A stretch of DNA of 64,000 bases, from contig JAJTUQ010000004.1 in NCBI GenBank assembly GCA_021399445.1, positions 2,046,001 to 2,110,000 on the forward strand, in the 5' to 3' direction. The position numbers were made by a program, and so were the translations under genes. The DNA comes from Xylogone sp. PMI_703 (lineage: Eukaryota; Ascomycota; Leotiomycetes). The stretch's first letter is position 1; each line of letters opens with the position of its first letter. Shown here in pieces: positions 58,251 to 64,000 of the stretch. The notes under the pieces are model-generated. The model saw only the letters and a list, made by a program, of their open reading frames with translations. It did no database searches and was not told where the DNA came from.

Positions 58251-58828
58251 AGTATTACAACTGAACTCAGCAAAGCAAACAGTACAGCAGCCAGTATTGG
58301 ATAGCCAGAGACCTGTTTCAAGAATATCTTTCAGTCGTAGTAAGGAATGCCGATGCAGACTCAAACTTAATATATCGCAGTATATGTATGTATATCCTCA
58401 CGATGCTTGGTTCATTTTTTTTCGGCTCCGCGATGGGTTTACATGGCACGTTCCGATAGTATATTCCGCAGTGGGTACTTTGAGTGGTTCATAAACAAAA
58501 CGGCTATTAACATCGGCAGTTAGATGAGATTAAATTCACTATTATGGCATCACGCATCAATCTCCGTCGAACTTGTGGGGAATTGGCAATGAGACTTTCT
58601 GGGGTGTGTGAAGATCAATCATTGTTGTATACTAAGATCTGTCCCGAGATGCCTCATTCCGAGAGATCGCGTACAACCACTACTGGCTTGCTTTTGTGTG
58701 CCATATAACTGCTAGGGAAATAATTACACTAGCTAATTTGTGCACATATACATATTTAACTCTTAGAAATTCTTCCGAATTTCAATACAGATCTATCTAT
58801 TGATCTTGGTTTTGCTCTCTTCGCACTT
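58251..58828. promoter_or_regulatory. Bidirectional promoter, monooxygenase / P450
   Basis: A 578-bp AT-rich spacer between two divergent starts. Short TA-rich strings near 58745-58755 precede the P450 start by about 75 bp. No gene lies within it. Confidence 0.4.
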
Positions 58829-60476
58829 ATGGATCCAACTTTTTTATCCAATCTCTCCATATTGGAAATATTATTTCCATTACCCATAGTTTATTTATTA
58901 TTATACGTCATTTATCAACGATATTTTCATCCTCTGGCAAAGTATCCGGGGCCGTTTCTTAACTCTCTTACGGACCTGGCGAAGTTTAGCTATTTCTGGT
59001 CTTTAGATATAGACAAGAAAATCGAGAAACTTCACCAGAAATACGGTCCTGTTGTCCGGATAGCACCAAATGAACTGAGTTTCTGGGGTCCTAATGCCGT
59101 TGCACCCATTTACAAATCCGGCAGGACCATGATTAAAAGTCGATTTTTCGACGGGTTCACAACATTTAAGCCGAACTTGTTTGGGACTAGAGATGAAGAT
59201 GTATGGAATGGCAAAATCCTACTCTCAATATTCGTGATATTTTGTCCACCGTCTGACTAACTATTTATCTAGCTTCATGCGCTCAGAAGACGACAAATGG
59301 CGCATGGATTCTCGACTGCATCACTCGTGGCCATGGAGCCAATATTTGATAGGCACATCAGAAACTTACGGAAGAAGCTCAATGTGTGTTCTGAATCAGG
59401 ATCTGAGTTTGACCTTAAACGTCTCTTCGCTTTTTATACGTACGATATTCTTGGTCAGCTTGCATTTAGTGCAGATTTCAACTCTCAGCAAAGGGACGAT
59501 GACAAGCTCCTGCCACCAATCAACGACCATATTCTCCTTGGTTCACTCTATGGAGCATTACCTAGTTTGCTTCCATATTCCATGAAATTTGCAACCTACC
59601 TCCCGATTCCATGGGTCCAAGGCCTTATCCGGAACCGACTTAAGATCCGAAATACTGTGACTAAGTGTGTAGCGGATGAACTAGAAGCAAAGAAGAGCAA
59701 CGATTGTACTAAAACATTATTATCTCAGCTCATTGCTGCTAAGGACCCAGAAACCGGGGAGAAGCTCACTCCAGTGGATATCAGCTCCGAGGCCTTTGGG
59801 TTTCTTGTGGCTGGTTCTCACACCACATCAGGAACTCTTACGTTGTTGTTTTATCACTTGCTTCATCATCCAGAAGTCTACCAACGGCTTAAAGAGGAAC
59901 TGGATCAAAAGTTGGAATACTGCCTTGATGGCAGCTATTCATTTACAGGCCTAGAGAGTAAACTCCCGTATACAATGGCCTGCATAAGAGAGAATTTTCG
60001 ACTCACTCCGGTCTTTACGATGCCGCTTACTCGAACAGTGGTCCCAGAAAACGGAATAGAGGTCGACGGGTGTTTGCTTCCCAGAGGGGTATGTTCCTAC
60101 AGTATCAGAAAAATCTTTATCTAGATGTACTAACATGTATCAATTACCACAGACAAACGCATCTATTTGCAACTATGCTCTTCACCATAACCCTGAAATC
60201 TGGGGGCCCGACCATAACACCTTCGATCCCAGTCGGTGGCTTTCCGAAGGGTATGCTAAAGATAAATTGAATTATTTGATGCCATTTGGAATGGGCCACC
60301 GGATGTGCATCGGCCGTAATATTGCAACGATAAACGTTCTGAAGGCGTTGACGGCATTGATACGATGCTATGAATTTGAGGCAGTTGACATGGAGGAGGA
60401 ATTAAAAGTTGTAACGGTGGGAATTGGAGAGAAAGAAGGACCATTGCTGTGCCGAGTGAAAGCTCGAAAAGAATAG
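58829..60476 (+). CDS. Cytochrome P450
   Basis: Exons 58829-59200, 59273-60088 and 60153-60476 give 503 aa. An N-terminal membrane anchor (ILFPLPIVYLLLYVIYQRYF) precedes the proline-rich hinge HPLAKYPGPF. The first splice gives LHALRRRQMAHGFS (C-helix region). The I-helix oxygen motif is FLVAGSHTTSGTL, the K-helix ExxR is ENFR, the PERF-like region is FDPSRW, and the heme loop FGMGHRMCIG places the ligand Cys at residue 448. The subclass resembles fungal benzoate- or lovastatin-type oxidases that accompany secondary metabolism, but substrate assignment is not possible. The protein is ER-bound and needs a P450 reductase. Head-to-head with the FAD monooxygenase. Confidence 0.93.
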
Positions 60477-60593
60477 GCATTTAAAGAATAGTTGATGAAT
60501 TTCAGGATTTGCAAGACGTTGGATATGTAATATATACAGAAACCTCCGTTTGAGTCTATTATACACAGTATTCTAAGAAATATTTAAGAGAGT
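60477..60593. other. Short convergent spacer
   Basis: About 117 bp between the P450 stop and the membrane-protein stop. The two 3' UTRs probably overlap. Confidence 0.4.
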
Positions 60594-61845
60594 TTAAACC
60601 CTTATTCTGATTTTTACGCCACCATTATCGCTGCCCTTCCTCGCATTTCCAGTCTCTTCTCTCTCCGCATCCGCCTTTTCGTGTTCCTTCTCAGGGTGCC
60701 AGCCCTCTCTACAAATTTTTATTATCCACATCAGTCTCTCATTCTGCATCATACTTTCTATCCCGTGCTGCACGCTTTCAATCCGCCTTGACATCCATCT
60801 AGAGGTACCTTGACGGTATTTCCATCTCTCCAACCTATCTTGCAGCTTCTCCACCACCCTCTCGAAACTCGGACCACCCAAACACCTCCACAGTGAGAAG
60901 AATATCGATAGGATAAAGAAGAAGTATAGTATGATAATGAATAGCACAATCACCAAATCTGAAATATGAGCAAGTAAAGGTCCAGACAAATCATTGATGA
61001 GGATGGACGTTGGGGCAAGAACATGAATGATCGCAACACGGATCAGGTAGGTCTTACTAGGTGATCCAGATCCAGAAGTCTGCGGGACACTAGCATTGAC
61101 TATCTTGCTGGTAATACCAATTTTCTGCGATTCGAGGCTTAAAAGGGGTTCGTAAGTACTATGATGTACTGGATCCGCAGGAGCAAGGATGAACCTCTGC
61201 CTTTGATGTGGCAGTGAAGCCCAGCTCCACCTGACCTCAAGGTCGACCTTCACGGTTTCCTTGTGGATCCACCAGAATAAGAGCACTGAATCTGTGAAAG
61301 GGAACCAGGGCAGATTGGCGCCATCGGTGTCACCTAATCTTGCAATGACCTGGATTTTCTCGCTACTCTCCGCATCAATCACCATCTTGAGGTCGCGGTT
61401 GTATAATGGCAGCGCCTCATTGATGTCAGAAATAATTAGTTCTTGCGGATGATGTGATGAAGAAGAGACTTTGTAGTCAAGAGCAAATGCCCATCTATCC
61501 AGGATGCCCATATGAAATGCATCTGATCTAGTAAAGGCGCGTCAGCTACAAGATGCATCTACTGATGGAGTTCTTAAGAATAGCGTACTTATATACCCTC
61601 GTTAACTTCCAACCACCGCCCAGGACGGATTTTGCGCAAGCATCGTCACATTCGGCCCCTGGGAAGGGGAGAAAAGCCCATAGCAAGGCAAGGAGAAACC
61701 AGGAAACCGCAGTCCAAAGTACTACCCGTAGAATAATACGAAACGCCTTCCGAGGCCCTATGGGTGAAGAGGGCCTAGTATCAAAGTCGTATAAGCCTTG
61801 TGTATTACGCCGCCTCCGCTGGGCTCTTCCAATAGTTCGAAGCAT
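60594..61845 (-). CDS. Two-TM membrane protein of unknown function
   Basis: Exons 61589-61845 and 60594-61527, joined over a 61-nt intron (donor gtacgc, CTGAC branch), give 396 aa. A basic N-terminus is followed by TM1 (LWTAVSWFLLALLWAFLPF) and a short CDDAC motif. After the splice comes a large soluble domain of mixed strands, probably lumenal or extracellular, with NLPWFPFTDSVLLFWWIHKE and RQRFILAPADPVHH. TM2 is very hydrophobic (LVIVLFIIILYFFFILSIFF), and the C-terminal tail is long, basic and charged, ending GGVKIRIRV. This topology places both termini in the cytosol. No family was recognised. Confidence 0.78.
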
Positions 61846-62195
61846 TTCGCTGGTGGAATTTTACGTTGGACTCATGTCAGGGAAGAGACAGCGACCACTG
61901 CGTCTGTGCTGTGCCACCCCTATGGGCGAGACCACCGCTACCTCTCCAGCGATAAGGTGTGAATTCAATAGTACTGTATTTGAGCCAGTATCTCTCATGC
62001 ACTCTCATATATCCCATGAGAAGCAGAAAGAATATGATACGCGTCTGGTCGTGGCATGAATGAAACACGATGTCATCTGTGAGGAGGCTCGCTTGCAGGT
62101 TGTATTATTAAGGAGGAATTTTACCCGAGCCGAGCTGTCAGAGGAAAGACCAATTCTTTGACTTGTGGATCAATATAAGATTAGCCCTTCTTATT
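61846..62195. other. Intergenic
   Basis: Upstream of the membrane-protein gene and of the tRNA. The long plus frame at 61553-62059 is antisense to the membrane-protein exon and is not called. Confidence 0.35.
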
Positions 62196-62285
62196 GGTCG
62201 GGTGGTGTAGTTGGTTATCACATCTCGTTAACATTGTTTAACATCAATACCGAGAAGGTCCTGGGATCGAGCCCCAGCCTGATCA
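62196..62285 (+). tRNA. tRNA-Val (anticodon AAC) with a 16-nt intron
   Basis: The 7-bp acceptor stem pairs 62196-62202 with 62278-62284, with two G-U pairs, and A62285 is the discriminator. The A box matches consensus (tggtgtagttgg at 62203-62214) and so does the B box (ggatcgagccc at 62264-62274). The anticodon stem is tctcg/cgaga with loop TTAACA-C and anticodon AAC at 62230-62232. The intron, 62234-62249, follows position 37 as in all eukaryotic nuclear tRNA introns. The T stem ctggg/cccag is perfect. Spliced length is 74 nt. T-runs follow. Confidence 0.9.
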
Positions 62286-62286
62286 A

Positions 62287-62303
62287 TTTTTTGGGTTTTT
62301 TTT
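62287..62303 (+). terminator. RNA polymerase III T-run terminator
   Basis: A run of six T at 62287-62292 and one of eight T at 62296-62303 directly follow the tRNA, as expected for Pol III termination. Confidence 0.8.
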
Positions 62304-62644
62304 CTTATGTTTTATGTCAAGGCTCAACTTTTTTGTTTTTCGGGCCTTGTGAGACGGCACATGCTATCGAGTGAGAAAGCGGTATTGGGTGCAGTGTTCC
62401 TGGAGCTTGCAGTTATGTTCGTGAACACCATTCATAATAGACTAGGAAAACCAATAAATGAGGGCTAATAATATGAATTATTCACTGGATTATTTTTTCT
62501 ATTTCATGAGTCTATCCTCACTTCCAGTCTTTAAACAATGGAACTAATCGAAGGATTTCAGGGGCCAATTCACGAAAGAGTAGCACATAAAAAGCTCATC
62601 TTCATCTTCGTTATTGGACTGCACATATTCACCCAATTGCACAT
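62304..62644. other. Intergenic
   Basis: Between the tRNA and the 3' end of the GFA-family gene. The small frame at 62538-62768 overlaps that gene in antisense. Nothing is supported. Confidence 0.35.
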
Positions 62645-63257
62645 CTACAACTTTTTCTTCGAAAGCAATTTAGCACCCACCCCAGTTGGAGTAAATACCT
62701 CAACCTGCTCGACTCCCTCTGCCGGGCGCAACCAGCCGACGCGAGTTTCGATATATCGCTCAGTCTGAGGCTTCAGCTTCGTTTCATGCAGCTGAAAGTC
62801 ATCCACCGTGCCAATACGCATAAAAGCTCGGTCCGGGTAGCCCGTGCTAATACGGTACATGAGCGTACCACAAGTATTGCAGAAGTAGTTGGTCATCGTG
62901 CTGCCTGTGGCAATGGTGGTCGATTGGGAATAGGTCTTGAGGTTGTCCTGGCCGCGCAGGTGTTTAATGTGCGTGAGAGCTACGGCGAAGTTGGAGGCGA
63001 ACATGGATGCTGTGACTTTGCGGCAGTCGGTGCAGTGGCAGATAAACCTGAACAATAGACCTGGCCCTTCAGTTGGCTGGGAGGATGGTGTTAGTTGCCA
63101 TAGATATAGAGGGATGCGCAAGTCCAAAACTCACAAATGCCAGTTGCACGGCTCCGCAGAAGCATGTAGCCGTTGCTTCGTCCTCTGTGGACCAGCCATC
63201 ACGAGCACAGCCGGCTAGAGGGAAATTGCCATTGGTCTTTGTGGTTGTAGTTGCCAT
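62645..63257 (-). CDS. GFA-family (glutathione-dependent formaldehyde-activating-like) zinc protein
   Basis: Exons 63135-63257 and 62645-63076 across a 58-nt intron (donor gtgagt, ACTAAC branch) give 184 aa. The start is ATG 63257 (MATTTTKTNGNFPLAG). The zinc-binding cysteine pattern of the family is complete: ATCFCGAVQLAF, FICHCTDCRKVTASMFASNF and YFCNTCGTLMYR, the last two giving CxxC and C-x-C-x2-C sites. The GFA fold is a small beta-tent with two zinc ions. Many fungal members have no proven glutathione role, so the substrate is open. No signal peptide or TM segment. The usual length is 130-190 aa. Confidence 0.92.
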
Positions 63258-64000
63258 GATGAATTTTCTTAGTTATTATTGAGTATAGCTTGATATTATG
63301 TATATTCGAGAAAGATAAGTGTTGAATGAATAAAACCTGGTGAAAGGAGATGCGCCATGTCTACTCAAGAAGAGCCTGCTCTTTATATATTCATGAATTG
63401 AGCACTTTATTGCAATGCTCGAGTCAGCCCATTCCACTTCGTTCTATTTCTCGTGAAAAGTAACAAAATAGGACTACGACGAAGTTGCTGTATCCAAAGA
63501 ATTGTTCCTCCGCGAGATCATTGATATCGCAAGTCCGCTACAATGATTGGCTGAAGCTCGCGAAAATTGACTGAATAGGGAACGCTTCGGAAGGTACAAT
63601 GACATCATACCAACGACCCTCTCCAAAATAAAAAAGGCACTGCATGAAGAAGTATCATGAGAGAGCTCTTAATTATTAATGCTTGGAATATTCTTTGGCA
63701 TGAATCATCTGGAAACCTTCTAGCAATCATGGTTAGGTCAGCCAAAAGAGAATATGCGGCAGGCATATCATGAGTCACGCCGGAGATCAGCTAATAAAGA
63801 CTATGGGCAAAAGTAAATAAAGATGGTTCATTTCCTACGGAATATGTAAGATTCTATGAAAAGTCGTGATCATAACGGTAATATGGGGCTAATAAGAGGG
63901 TATAGGGAAAGTGAGGGAATAATGCTAAAAGCCGAAGTAGTTAACCCAGATGCAAGCCAGAACGCCTGAAGATACATTTACATGTCTGGTCTCCGTCCCT
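63258..64000. other. Intergenic to window end
   Basis: Upstream region of the GFA-family gene. AT-rich, with no gene, RNA or repeat supported up to the window edge. Confidence 0.4.

Noticed and set aside
61553..62059. 168-codon plus-strand frame
   Set aside because: Antisense to exon 1 of the two-TM protein and extends into spacer without any motif.
1..64000. Transposons, CRISPR arrays, rRNA
   Set aside because: No transposase, reverse transcriptase, long terminal repeats, spaced repeat arrays or rRNA segments were seen.

Overview
This looks like an accessory region of a filamentous ascomycete genome (Pezizomycotina). Genes carry several short spliceosomal introns of about 48-90 nt with CTAAC/CTGAC-type branch points, and the families are typical of these fungi: HET, fungal AAA ATPases, PNP_UDP proteins, Zn2Cys6 regulators, P450 and sedolisin. 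Codon use is moderate, intergenic DNA is AT-rich, and no long repeats or transposon genes were seen. The class cannot be fixed from sequence reading alone. Gene models were built by hand: each splice junction was chosen so that reading phase and family motifs carry through, and exon lengths were checked to sum to whole codons.

Layout. 1-4 kb: a signal-peptide, cysteine-doublet, GPI-anchored wall protein. 4-12.5 kb: a DUF7025-type AAA+ ATPase, a NTPase-like protein next to a PNP_UDP nucleoside-phosphorylase-fold protein (both minus), an AT-hook protein assembled from three exons, and a small zinc-binding-type protein. 13-14 kb: a small secreted protein. 16.9-22.9 kb: a sugar transporter of the major facilitator superfamily with one nonsense codon, an M20 amidohydrolase, and an Ayr1-like short-chain reductase. 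23.8-25.4 kb: an intact HET-domain protein. 25.8-33.2 kb: an AAAP amino-acid permease, a copper amine oxidase and a Zn2Cys6 regulator, a plausible amine/amino-acid use cluster. 34-38.5 kb: a broken HET gene running tail-to-tail into an unknown minus-strand gene, then an S58 (DmpA-type) aminopeptidase with one frameshift. 38.9-43.4 kb: a multi-pass membrane protein and a secreted type-B carboxylesterase. 44.9-47.7 kb: a von Willebrand factor A gene with two frameshifts. 49.5-51.9 kb: a Zn2Cys6/fungal-specific transcription factor. 53.4-60.5 kb: a secreted sedolisin, then an FAD monooxygenase and a cytochrome P450 in divergent orientation, a small oxidative module. 60.6-63.3 kb: a two-TM membrane protein, an intron-containing tRNA-Val(AAC) and a GFA-family zinc protein.

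The most unusual signals are (a) five GC-AG introns confined to two genes, three of them in the sugar transporter and two in the Zn2Cys6 regulator, and (b) an unusual density of single-base lesions in otherwise well-preserved genes, which suggests either ongoing decay of accessory genes or assembly error. The HET, PNP_UDP, NTPase-like and AAA genes belong to families common in fungal non-self recognition repertoires.
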